Source: Phoebastria nigripes (lineage: Eukaryota; Chordata; Aves; Procellariiformes; Diomedeidae). Taken from it: a DNA stretch of 64,000 nucleotides. Shown piece after piece: positions 36,601 to 47,300 of the stretch. How positions within the stretch are numbered: position 1 is the first letter of the stretch; each line of letters opens with the position of its first letter. The translations under genes and the position numbers were made by a program. The DNA is taken from the NCBI GenBank assembly GCA_035582835.1, contig JAYKAV010002442.1:3359728-3423727 (forward strand), given 5' to 3'. The notes below the pieces were generated by a model, which made no database searches, was not told where the DNA came from, and saw only the letters and a program-made list of their open reading frames with translations.

Positions 36601-39600
36601 TTTGCAGGGATGTCAGGAGTCTGCAGCCTGCTGTGCCGCAGGGATGCCATACCGGGGAGGCTTTCCTGCTGCTGTCACTTCTCCAGCATTTCTTAGGAAC
36701 ATGGCCCTCGTTCCTGGTGGCTTAGGTCTGTGCCCAGGCCCTGCAGCTGATGTTGGCCGAGCAGTGACTGTCTGTCCACCAGATCGGCTGGCTCCAACCC
36801 AGCTGCAGGAGGTGGCAGACCTGTAATTGCCTGTTGCCCTTCTCTTTGGCCCCAGTTGATTGTGGAGCAGCAAGATGAGCAGTTGGAGCTGGTCTCTGGC
36901 AGCATCGGGGTGCTGAAGAACATGTCCCAGCGCATTGGTGGGGAGCTGGAGGAGCAAGCAGTGTAAGTGTGAGATGCGGCGCTGAAAACCCAGTATGGGG
37001 CTGGCTACAACACAGCTGGAGGTCCTTGCACACATATCTCTGCCTCTGTTAGGACCTTGAATGTACTAGTCCCTCAGGCAGCCTCTCCTAGCTGGCCTTT
37101 GATTTTAGGCAGTGGAAAGCATTTCTTACTGCAGCCTGCAAGGATCCAACCGCAGTCTCATTCATTTGAAAGCCTGCACCTAGGGCAGGCTTAGCTGCCA
37201 GTTTACCTTTCCTTCTTCCTCCTTTTTGAACACCCCCCCTAAGGCAGACAGTTACGCTCCTTGGCTTCAGGCAGCCAGCAGTACCGAATGGATGAGGGAG
37301 GGAGGTGCTGTGTAATGGGGAGACTGGGCGCTTTCCCATTCCACAAGGTTTTGTGCTGCCCCTGGATAACTGCTTGACCCGGGAGCTCTCAGCTCTGCCT
37401 TGCTGCTCTGAAACACGCAGCACAGAGCTACTATTCATAGTTAAAGCTAAAAATATCCCTCACCCTTGCAAAGGGTTAAAGGGTAGCTCACAAAGTAATT
37501 TGCATCCACCCATTTACATATAAATTAGATTTCTTTCCCAGTGCAAGTCCTTTGCAAACAAGTACATAAAGTTTCCAGTTACGCAGGCTAACAGCTACCA
37601 CTTCCAGAGAGGCTTGAAGGGTTCATGCCTAAAAACCCTCCTTGGCTGATAGAGACTGGAGGGCTATGTCCCTTCTGAACTGATGTCTTCTTTGATGGAG
37701 AGGAGGAACTTTCAACCCACCTACTGTACGAAGTCTTGCAGCATGAGAGTCTTCTGCTCTCACGGAAGCAGATTAGTGTGGTGTGTCCATTTCCAGATCA
37801 TCACGTAAGCCACCAGTGCTTGCTAGACAGTAGCAGATAACTACTGCAATGAGTTTTTTACAACGCTTTCTTTTTCCCCACTGAATGGAGGTTTAACAAG
37901 TGCCCTAGAACTCCAGATGAAGGAAGCTGTCATTTGAAACATGTTAAGCTTTAAAGTGCCACTGGCTGGAGACGATTTGATTGGTACCTTGATTCTGGAC
38001 GTGCCTGTTTCTCTTCAAATGGATTCTTGACATTGACAAAGCATGGCTTCAGGAAGGCTTTCAGATTTATTACAGTCACTGTGTGGAGGAAGTAGAGGCG
38101 TAACTTCCACGCAGAGCTTAAAAGGCACCTTAAAAGCAACTGCTTGATACATGACTGGAACAAGATTTTAGCTTCAGCTGCAAGCCCTGAACAAGAAAAG
38201 AGATTTAATGTCCAAGCAGGCACCTAGATCTATCTAACCAGTCTCTGCTATCACAGATTATAAACGAGACTTTCCTCTTAAAAGGAGGAAAACCCCCACT
38301 CCTCATCTTGCAGGGGTGCGTAGAGCTCAGCCGCAAACACACNGGGGGACCAGTCCGACAGGAGTTCCAAATGACTTCCCACTTTCCACCAAAGCAGAGC
38401 TGCTGCTTCAGCAGGTTTTTTTCCGCCACCCCTTGGGTACTTTCAGGAGACCAGGCTGCNTTGCGTTTCTCTGCCAAGGTGTTTTGATCAGTGTGTGTGA
38501 GCGCGCTGAGAAATCCTGAAGGGATGTGCTGCTTGCTGACGGGTGCCATGCTTCTCTGTCCCCAGGATGCTGGACGACTTCTCCCATGAGTTAGACAGCA
38601 CTCAGTCACGGCTTGATAACGTCATGAAGAAGCTCGCCAAAGTGTCTCACATGACGAGCGGTAGGTCCTGGGAAGTGGGATCCAGTCCTGGAAAGGGAGA
38701 GACAAGCCCTCGGATCTTCGGGCTGGGACGCTACGTGCTCCCACCCACCAAGAGCCATCCCAGACCCGAGCAGAGGGGAGGCAGCAGCTCTNGGTGCTTG
38801 AAAGAGGGGGAAGACTTCCAAGCCCTGCAGCTGCTCCTGCCCAGACACTGCTCTGCAGCCTGTCCTTTGCCTTTGTTTTATTTACAGATGCCTTTCTATT
38901 TATGCTGCTACTGCCATGATGGGAAAATCCCCCTCTAGATGGTAGGAGGGGAAGCTCTGCAGCCTCCTGCTCTGCTGCAGTTTCCCAGGCTGCCTGCAGA
39001 ACAAAAGCTTTCAAGGTGCCATAAAACACTTGCCACCGTGTGTGGCTTCCCCCACACCAAACACTTGCCTGCAGCAAGCTCCTTCCCAAATCCCACCTGC
39101 CCTCGGGCTGCTGGCGCCTGCCAACCCGCAGGCCTGTTGTCGGTCAGATATATCTCTCAGCTGGTGGAGGAAAGAGGTGATTTCTGTGCCAGGGGAGAGG
39201 CTGAACCCACGAGAAAAGTCCTTATAAGGCTGTGCCTGAAGCTGGTGGGCTGGCGGGGTGCCGCAGGCAAACAGGAAGCCCAGCGTGCCTGCCGGGAAGT
39301 CCCCCGCCGACAGCTCGCCGCTCCGAGCGCTGGCGGTGCGCCCAGTGGTCACCTCCTCCATTATCCCTCTCCCATGGGTGCTCGGGTAGCTTGTGGAGGC
39401 AGCAGCGAGTTGGGAGGAGAAGTGTTCCTGCTCTGCAGGATTAGGCTGGCCGGGGGATTTATGAGGTTGTGGAAATACAGCCCTAGAGAGACCACTTGAA
39501 GTGCTGACAGTGCACTTTGGGTCACCAGTAGCTCAGTGGCAGCACGACCGCCGGCAAACCTTGCGTATCCCCTTCCCTCTGGGAAAAGCACTTCAATCAT

Positions 39601-40386
39601 TGCAGAGTGCTTCTGAGAGTTGTGAAAGAGCATTTCTGCTACCCCTGGCATTGCACGTGCTGGGGCTGACCAGGAGGGCTCTTCCCAGGGTAGCTGCTGT
39701 GCCCAGAAGTTGGGCTGTGGCAGCAGCCCTGTCCCCGCTGCTGCACCATCGTCTCACAGGGGCTTTCTCTCTGCCATCGCAGACGTGGCCACGGACAGAT
39801 AGCAGCTCTCGGAGGTGATGCAGCGTAGAGCTTCTGCAGAGCATGCACGGGGCCAGCAAGGTGTAAAGACATCTGGGGAAGCCTCATTCCTGGCACTCTC
39901 CTAAGGGGAGCTGCCACAAGCTCTTCCTGGCAGAGCCCTTTCAGGCAGCTTTCACCAGACCCCTTCTTGTTCCTCTAGCAAACAGGTTACTCCATGAATG
40001 AGCAGCGACACAGAGCAGCTCTCTGCTTGTTCCTCCCGATTGCTTTTGAACCGGCTTATCAGGTCTGTTTGAACTTGGTTGGGGAGAAGCCTCAAAATTC
40101 GCACAGCTGTCCCCAATTCCATCCTGGAGGAGAAATGCTGTTGCCCTGTGGGCTGCAGTGGGGCATGCTGCCAAAGGAGCTGCTGCTTTGGCTTTTTATG
40201 GCTTCTTTAAGCTTAAATTAGGCTCCTAGCAGTACAGCAAAGAAAAGCTCCCTCTCCGATTTTCCTTCCCTGTTAAAGCAGGAAGACTGACACTTCCTTT
40301 TCCTTCCAGATCGACGGCAGTGGTGTGCAATTATCGTCCTCTTCGTCATCTTGATGGTGGTGCTCATCCTGTTTTTCGTCCTGTGA
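30495..40386 (+). CDS. STX6: Syntaxin-6, trans-Golgi/endosomal t-SNARE (exon 1 missing)
   Basis: Seven coding exons join in frame (30495-30664, 31253-31347, 33033-33095, 35387-35509, 36856-36962, 38566-38660, 40310-40386) and encode 242 residues plus stop. With the 12 residues normally supplied by exon 1 the protein would be 254 residues, close to human (255). The start of exon 2 ([20 protein letters not shown]) and the following [20 protein letters not shown] form the N-terminal three-helix domain. A polar linker follows, then the Qc SNARE helix (about 160-225, with the zero-layer Gln in ELEEQAV), then a C-terminal membrane anchor ([18 protein letters not shown]) ending at the stop. Syntaxin-6 drives fusion of endosome-derived vesicles with the trans-Golgi network. 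Intron 2 is of the rare AT-AC class. The first exon is not in the sequence, probably lost in the gap at 27992-28098. Confidence 0.96.
30665..31252 (+). other. STX6: STX6 intron 2, AT-AC U12-type intron
   Basis: This 588-base intron begins ATATCCTTT, the minor-spliceosome donor consensus. It ends CTGCCTAC, with the U12 branch sequence TCCTTGAC at 31234-31241 and the branch A 13 bases before exon 3. Using these borders gives [14 protein letters not shown] without insertion or loss. A GT-AG reading would not preserve the conserved sequence. Confidence 0.92.
31253..31347 (+). CDS. STX6: STX6 exon 3
   Basis: Begins GC ATT GTT GAG after an AC acceptor and encodes (S)[18 protein letters not shown] to TRQVVR. 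Normal GTAAGA donor, phase 0 end. Confidence 0.95.
33033..33095 (+). CDS. STX6: STX6 exon 4
   Basis: Sixty-three bases, 21 codons ([20 protein letters not shown] then Q), between ACACAG and GTGAGA. Phase 0 on both sides. Confidence 0.95.
35387..35509 (+). CDS. STX6: STX6 exon 5
   Basis: Forty-one codons, [20 protein letters not shown] through [11 protein letters not shown], between GTTTAG and GTAAGG. The linker is one residue shorter than in human (from memory). Confidence 0.95.
36856..36962 (+). CDS. STX6: STX6 exon 6
   Basis: Encodes the first half of the SNARE helix ([20 protein letters not shown] ... GGELEEQAV). Acceptor CCCCAG, donor GTAAGT. It ends with two bases of the Val codon. Confidence 0.95.
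38566..38660 (+). CDS. STX6: STX6 exon 7
   Basis: Second half of the SNARE helix ([20 protein letters not shown] then [11 protein letters not shown]), between CCCCAG and GTAGGT. Confidence 0.95.
40310..40386 (+). CDS. STX6: STX6 exon 8, transmembrane anchor and stop
   Basis: After TTCCAG, encodes (D)[18 protein letters not shown] and the rest of the hydrophobic anchor, ending TGA at 40384-40386. Confidence 0.96.
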
Positions 40387-42630
40387 TGGACTGAACTTCC
40401 TCAGACGTCCCCTCCCCGCCCCCTCGCCCCTGTAGCCCGGGGAAATGAAACTCTCACCATTTCCGTCTGCCCACAGAGATCCGCGGCAAGAAAACCCGCA
40501 CCCAGCTCTCACCATTCTCCTCTGAGGACCACAGCACAGCTCTGCCGGCATCTCACCTGGCCCCGGGGAGAGGGGGTGGAGGACTGGAGCTGCCTCCTTC
40601 CCCAGTGTGGTGCGATCTGGACCTGGGCTCCAGGTCTGGACCTAGGCAGCTGGAGGGGGACTTGACCCCTGCNCTTCCACCCTGTGCAGGTAGGAGCCGG
40701 TTGCAGCCTGCGGTCGGATGCGGACACAGAGCAGCGAGCCCTGGGGAGGACGGGACGGAGGGGAGGAATTAATTAATTCACTGAGCATTACAAACCACAT
40801 TGCCAGCCCGTGGGTGCTGCCAGCCAAAAGCATTACGGGGAGGAGCGGTGGCGTGAAACCCCACGCAGCCACGGTGAGGGAGGGGAGCCCTGGCCGAACT
40901 CCCCCCGCCCCATGCTGCCTTCCTCCCACGGTCCGGCTCCGTGCCGCTGACTTACCNCCGAGATACCACGGTGGGTCCGCAGCAGAGCATTCGCATCCAC
41001 CACCCCTTGGCAGAAGCTTACGCGCAGGTGAGCCGTAGGGTGTAGTGTCCTGCCATCGGCCGGCTGGGTGCGATTTGAAACCCCAGAGCTTTAAACTTGG
41101 GTTGATGCACGCTGAAAGCTGGCAAACAACCGTTAGCCGGGGAGTGAGTTTCTTAAAGCTTTTAAAAATTGCCTCCTTCGTTATACAAGCCTCTAAAGCT
41201 CATTGACTGATGCTTTCTTTGCCCTTGTATAACTGAGTAACTGCTTCTGTTTAACAGCTGCTTCCCTTTGGCAAGTGATTTGTCAGGTCTAAAATAACTT
41301 ATTTTTTTTAAGGAAAAAAAAACTTTAAAGATTTTTTTGATGACCGTTCGAGCCATGTTCTCTCTGCGGGTGCACGACACGCATTATCAGAGGAATGGGG
41401 CTTAATTATGTATTTTAAGTGCATATGAACTTGTAAATAGGATGTCTTAATTTTTCCCAACTGCTATTTTTTGGACACCTCCGTTGTAAGCAACCAAAAG
41501 GCAGGAGATTGAAAGCTAGGTCCCGTTTCTGTATTACTTCCCCGTCCTTTTGTTACCTTTAAGTTGTTTGTCACTCGAGTTGTCTCAGCAGTGTCGGATA
41601 GCCTAGCAGTCTCCCTCGTACAGTGAATTAGGAGTTAGCCAGGTGGTCGATACCAAAATGTGGTGAAGAAAGCTTACCCNGGCAGTATCACTGGGGAGAA
41701 ACACAGACGGGGGTTTTCATGCTGCAAACACCGATTGCAGGATATGGGGTGACTCTTCAGGAAAGCAGAACCGATAAAGTCGGCTCCCGTATTTAAATTG
41801 CAAACACCAAAAGACTTGGGACCGGCTGGCTTACGCCTCCCATCTGGGTCTCGGATGGGGCTGAGGGAGGAAGTTAATTGGTGCTGACGCTAAGACTTCT
41901 ACTGAAATTGCAAATCGCCCCTGAAAATCATCCTCCCCGAGTGCAAAGCTCACCACCAAACGGCTTTACTTCTGGGATGCTTAGCCCAGACTGAACACTC
42001 CTCCCCACCGGGTTTGTGGCTCCCTTCAAGCGGCTGCCTGACCCCCCCGTCCCCCCCGCAGGCGCTGGGCGCTGACAGCCAGCAGCACCGTGCCTTCCGC
42101 AGCCAGACGTGAGACCGAGCTGCCCTGCCACGCCTGGGTGGGTGCTCTCGTCATTAACGCACACGTGCCCTTAGCACCAACCTGCGCTAATTATTTCAGC
42201 AGTTGCTCTTTATCCTTGCAGAGCACCTCGTTTCTTTTGGTTACGCTGCAAGAAATATGTGGTGTTTCCTTTCCAAGGCTGGCTATCGCAGTGTCTGCGC
42301 GGCTCCTTGGGCTTAATACCTCACCAAGAGCAGGTTCCCGGGAGTGTGAGTCTGACCGGGGAGTGGGGCTCGCCGTTGGCCGGTGTTTGCACACCTCTGA
42401 TCCCCATGTTATTTTTGGCGTGGTTGTGCGTCCTCCGGGAACAACTCTGAGCACTCCGTGTGGGACCGCTCCTTCGTTAGTCCGGCGTACTGCCGGAGGG
42501 TGGCCCAGCTGCTGGCATCATCGCAAGCCACCAAACTGTCTTTGGTCCCTTTTCCTGTGTACATTTGCTTTTTCTGTTGTTGTTGGTGCCCCTCCCTGTA
42601 ACACTAAATAAATGCATTGCTGCTGCCCAG
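40387..42630 (+). other. STX6: STX6 3' UTR
   Basis: About 2.2 kb without coding features runs from the stop codon to the first strong AATAAA in sense. It is GC-rich at first and AT-richer after 41.1 kb. The human transcript also has a UTR of a few kb. Some shorter alternative ends are possible. Confidence 0.6.
42607..42612 (+). terminator. STX6: Poly(A) signal of STX6 (AATAAA)
   Basis: A canonical AATAAA is preceded by a T-rich, TGTA-containing stretch (about 42,555-42,590). The downstream sequence contains T/G-rich elements. It lies between the converging STX6 and KIAA1614 genes. Confidence 0.7.
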
Positions 42631-42639
42631 GGTGGCGCA

Positions 42640-43740
42640 GCAGAGATCACTGGTCGTTCTCGCAGTGACCCTTGTTCGGGGACAAGCGGGGGGGTCTCCA
42701 GGCACTGGGTAGCAGGAAAAGCTCCCGCCAGCATCTGCCGGGCATCGCCCTCCTGGCTTTTAAGGCATAAGTGGCAGCTGCAGTTTCTGGGGTCCCCTCT
42801 GCGCCGTGGGCAGCTGCTGCCCAGATGTGGGGGACGCTGCAGGCAGCTGCTGCCCAGATGTGGGTGCGCCACCATGCAGAGGGCAGCCATTGCTGCCGTG
42901 CCTCCTCCGCTTGCCGGCCTCGGCGCCTGCCGGAGAGGCTTGTCCCTGCGCAGCCGCCCTGGCGCCGCGGCACGAGTTTCCCCTTCCGTGGCTGGAAAAA
43001 AGAAAACCCCAAAAGCAGCAGCAGGAGCGCAGACCCCTCTAATTAGCGATGGATACTTGCAGGCACGTCCCCACCACTGTCCCAGCAGTGCTCGCAGGAA
43101 GAGGAGAGCAGCCCCATCACCCCGTGCTCTACCCCCCCCCGCCCCCCCCAGCCCACCATGCCGCTCACCGGAGCAGGGAAGGGGGGTGGTTCTGCTCTTC
43201 AAGGAGCACTGCGGGTGGCCGAGCTCCCCCCGCTGCCTGCCCAGGGCCCCCCCAGCACCACAACACAGTCAGGAGGTGGCTGTTAGAGCGACTGGGCCAT
43301 GGAAAACCAGGCCGCAAAGACCCTGAGCCCATCCAGAGACCTCCCCCCAAAACACAGGCTGCCTGGGGGTGGCAATGGGGAGCCCCCCCAGCACAGCTTT
43401 CCAGGGAGCATTGTCCCCATTTCCCCACCCCACAGACCAAACAGGTCCTCAGCCCCAAAGAGCTCCTCCTGCCCTCAGCCAACAGTGTCCCAGCTCTGCC
43501 TGTCCCAGGACCATGCGCCATGCCACCCCCTGCCACCCCGCAGCCAGACATGCATTCAGCGCCCTGGACAAGCCACCCGCTGCGGTCACACCAGCCCCGG
43601 GGGGCTCAGCCCCACATGAAGGCACCCACACGCTCCCCAGCACCCAGACCCGCCTCCAGCAGCCACCAGCAGCCCCATGACCCTGGGCAAGTGTCAGCCC
43701 CCAGCCCCTCCGTGCCACCCACAAGCCAAGGACACAATGT
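42640..43740. other. Short intergenic spacer between convergent STX6 and KIAA1614
   Basis: GC-rich sequence of about 1.1 kb with no exon I can support. The long open frames on both strands are low-complexity. It contains a 33-base tandem duplication listed separately. Confidence 0.55.
42808..42864. repeat. 33-bp-period tandem duplication
   Basis: GGCAGCTGCTGCCCAGATGTGGG occurs twice, 33 bases apart (from 42809 and 42842). Confidence 0.85.
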
Positions 43741-43748
43741 TTCATGAT

Positions 43749-44196
43749 TATATTTTTTTTTTTTTTTTCTGCAGTTTGAAATAACTTAAAAGAAACCCAC
43801 CAGCCCACGGGCACAGGTTTCCAGTGGTGGCAGGGAACCCTGCATCTCCTGGGGATGCAGGATCAGGGTGTCCCCACGCTGGCCACCCCAGTGCCCAGCA
43901 GGACAGAGCCACCCTGGCTTAATGGCAGGGCTGGGCTGTCCCCTGTCCCCACACTTGGGGCAGCTCCTGGAGACACTGGACACTGGCTGGGGGGGTCCTT
44001 GGTCCTGCTCTGCCTCCCCGGGGGCTGGGAAACCCGCCTGCCCCCACCGCAGCAGGGAGCCGAGCGTTGCACCGGAGCAGGGCAGGTCCTGGTGCCATGG
44101 GGCAGCTTGGGCCATGCCGTGCCGTCCTGCAGCATCCCGGGATGTCAGTGGGACATCGTCCTCCTCCCGCCNGGCTTCCCGGGAGCCATGCCGGGG
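43749..44196 (-). other. KIAA1614: KIAA1614 3' UTR (tentative end)
   Basis: This is the sequence after the KIAA1614 stop codon. No canonical AATAAA is visible in sense nearby. A variant AATATA lies at 43749-43754, just after an A-rich run in sense (plus-strand T run 43751-43769). The end is therefore only a guess. Confidence 0.35.
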
Positions 44197-44390
44197 CTAC
44201 CGGGGCACCGGGCGGTGCCTGAGCACGCGGAGGGACAGGGTGTCTGCCCGGAGCAGCAGCTCACGGATGCGGGCCAGCCCCAGTCCCGAGACAGCCGCCC
44301 CGTTGACTTGCAGGATCTCGTCCCCCACGCCCAGGAGCCCCGCGTACAACTTGGCCGTGCCGGCNTCCGCCATCTCCTGCACGTAGATGC
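44197..44390 (-). CDS. KIAA1614: KIAA1614 coding exon 9 (PDZ second half, stop)
   Basis: Acceptor CTCTGCAG. It encodes [29 protein letters not shown] and the alpha-B helix, and ends HRPVPR then TAG. One codon contains an N (GAN, Asp or Glu). Confidence 0.9.
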
Positions 44391-47300
44391 CTGCAGAGGG
44401 GGACAGGGACGGGTGAGCCCCCCCACCCTGCACCCCATGGCCGGGGCTGTGCCCCCCAGGGGTGCCCAGGGGCTGCGCACTGGGCCCGCGCACAGCAGCA
44501 AATTCACTATAAATGGCCTTTGGGACGGGCTGCGCGTCCCAAGCCGAGGGCTGATGGACACACGGGACTGTGCATGGCCAAAGCCACACGTGGCAGCATC
44601 CCCCCCATCCACCGTCACCCCTTTGGGGCTCAGCGGTGATGGAGCAGCCCCCTCCACCCATCCCCAAGCTCGCTTTTGGGGAGGGACGAGAGCCACCATG
44701 AAGGGGCTGTGCTGTGCCTCCTCTGAGGTTCGTGTGACGCTGTGGGATGATCCCACTGTACCTGTGTCAGGCCGGCCATGCCCGGAGGTGACACAAAACC
44801 CAAAGGCGCCNTGGGGGGGTCGCTGCAGCTCCAGCTGGCTGGTGCCGTCGGGGAAGACCTCCACCACGCGCCCCACCGCACGCAGCCGGCCGGGCGCCCC
44901 GATGTCCTCCACACTCAGTGAACGCCGTGGCTCCGAGCCCCCCTTCCTGCAGGGAGAGGGGAGATGGGGTGTGCGGGGACCCCAGGAAGCTGCTGGGGAC
45001 CAGGTGATGGGGTCCCTGGCTGCACCGAGCTGCCTCATGCGGCTGAGCACCCCGAAACAGCCTTCCCCAGCATGGGAGGGACGTGCCGGGCCCCATCCTA
45101 CCTGTCAGCCGTGGTCTGGGGCAGGAGGTAGGCGCTGGCGCGGGGTGCCTTGCCCAGGAGGGGGTGCAGGCTCTGGACAGAGGTGGCTTTTCGGGGCTGG
45201 CAGAAGGGTGATGGTGACACCTGGGGAAAAGCACCCGGCTGAGATGGCAATGACCGTGAACACCATGTGGCACCACAGCCCTTCACCTGCCAACATGCCC
45301 AGGGAGCAGGGGGCATGCGGGCATCCTGTACCCCCCCCGGAGCCCTCCCTAGACCACTGCTGAGGAAGGGTAAGCCGGTGTCCCCCACTCCGGGTCAGGA
45401 CACCCGCCCATGGTGCAGGGTTTCCTGGGGAGGCACCAGGACACACAAGCTATGACCCAGAACCAAATTACCCCATCTCCCCTCCCCAAATCTGCTCTTC
45501 CACTCCCTCCTTCCTCCCCATTTGGCTCCAGGCTTTTCAAACCCAGCAGGTTTGAACCCCAGGGCCATATAGCGATGCTCAGGAATGCTTCACCCCAGTC
45601 CAGCACCCCTCCTCTTGTGGGACCCCCCCCTTGTTCCCCTGTGACACCCCCACCGCGGGTGGGGGACGTTTCGGCTCACCAGCTGCAGGGACTGCAGGGA
45701 GGGTGACTTCTTCATGCCGGGGCCATCCGGGGGGATGCTGCCGGGGGCCGGGAGCTGCTCCATGCTATAGCAGCGGAAGCGGCCCAGGCGCTGCTTGGTG
45801 CTCTGGCTCAGGCTGCACAGGAGCTTCTTCAGCCCCGACGCTGAAGCGCTGCTGCCCTTGCGGCTCGCCGGCCGCCCCGGCTCCCTGGATGGAGAGGGAC
45901 GATGGTCATCCACCATGTGCCTGGCGGGGAGCATGACTGGCAGCTGCCTCGGGGCTGGGGGTGCAGCACCCGCCTTCACAGCCTTGACAGCCGCAGCATG
46001 GTGAGATTGGGGGGCGGCCGGTGAGCCGCAGCAGTAACCCAGCATGTGCAAGGGATGGCTTCACGAGCCAGAGAGACCTGAAGGGCTCCCTACCCATATT
46101 CCCCATAATTTCAGGGGTTTAACACCTTTCAGACCTCCCCCGCTCTCTGCCCAAAGGGATCGCATCCTGCCAAGGGACTTGAAAAACCCAGCACCGCCTC
46201 CGAACCCTCCTGCCAGGCTGAGACATGCTGTGCCCGGGCGCAGGTCCAGTGGGTTTGTGTTTGGCGAGCCCCAAGGCAGCCGATCGTCCCCAAAAGGGAA
46301 GATCTGGCACTAAGCAAAACCCCTCCAACCTGCCCNCTGCCGCATTGCTGCAACACCCTGTGCCGAACCAGATGCGGGGCAAAACGCAGCTCCCCCAAAC
46401 CCACTTGGACACACACCCGTGCAAAATTGTCACCCTCGGATTGAGGTTTCCAGTGGGGGGGCTCAGCGTGGCGATGTCCCGCTGTNCCGAGGAGGGATGC
46501 TCGGGCATGCGGCACCCGCTGCGTGGTGCAGGATGCCAGCGGCCCCTCGCTCTCACTCACCCATGTGCCGCGCTCCCGGCCGAGTGCCGCCGCTGCTGCT
46601 GCGCTCCCGGCGTCCCGGCAGCTTCCCTGGGGGGACGAGCAGCCTCCTGGGGCACCGGGGTGACTGGGCCGGCGGTGGGCTGCGACGGTGCCCCTGTAAC
46701 CGCAGTGAGACAGTCACGTCCCCGCCTCGTTGGGGACCCCCCCGAGCACCCCCGTGTGCGGGTCTCTTACCTCTGCCCGGTGTTGGGGGGTCCTGCCCGC
46801 GGGTGTTGTTGCAGTTGTTGGTGGACAAGGCACGGAGGGGGCTCCCCGGGAGCCACCTGGGGCTGCAGGGACCCCGCTGCTCCCCCGGCCCCGCCGTGCC
46901 CCCAGGCTGGGGGGATGCAGCGCTCCCACCATTGGGCTCTGGACCCTGGGATCCTTGGCTCGATGCCCGGCGGCTGCCACTGGAGAAGAGGGCTTTCCTG
47001 CAAGGCACCTGGGAGCAGGCCTTTTTGGTGGGAGGGGGAGCAGGGAGATGGGTGCCTGGCATTGGGGTGCCAGCCCCTAGCTGCAAGGAGGGGTCCGGGG
47101 GCTCACTGGGCTGCTGGGGGGGACGAGCGGCGTTTCCCACCCCCTCACTGCCCCCCGGATGGTGGTGGGGGTCCTCCTCCTCCCGGCTGCCGGCTCTCCC
47201 TGGTAGCGGCGGGCAAACAGCCCCCGGCCGGCTTGCAGTGCCACCCGAGCCCCCATCCCCTGCGTGGGGGCCACTGCCGGCTGCACATGTCTCCTTCCCG

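Noticed and set aside
43855..45363. Plus-strand open frame of 502 codons
   Set aside because: Antisense to KIAA1614 exons 7-9; no domain, and it crosses introns of the real gene.
46561..46770. Continuation of the KIAA1614 exon 4 frame to ARHMGE and stop
   Set aside because: It reads through an intron. Splicing with consistent phases gives another frame that connects to exon 6.
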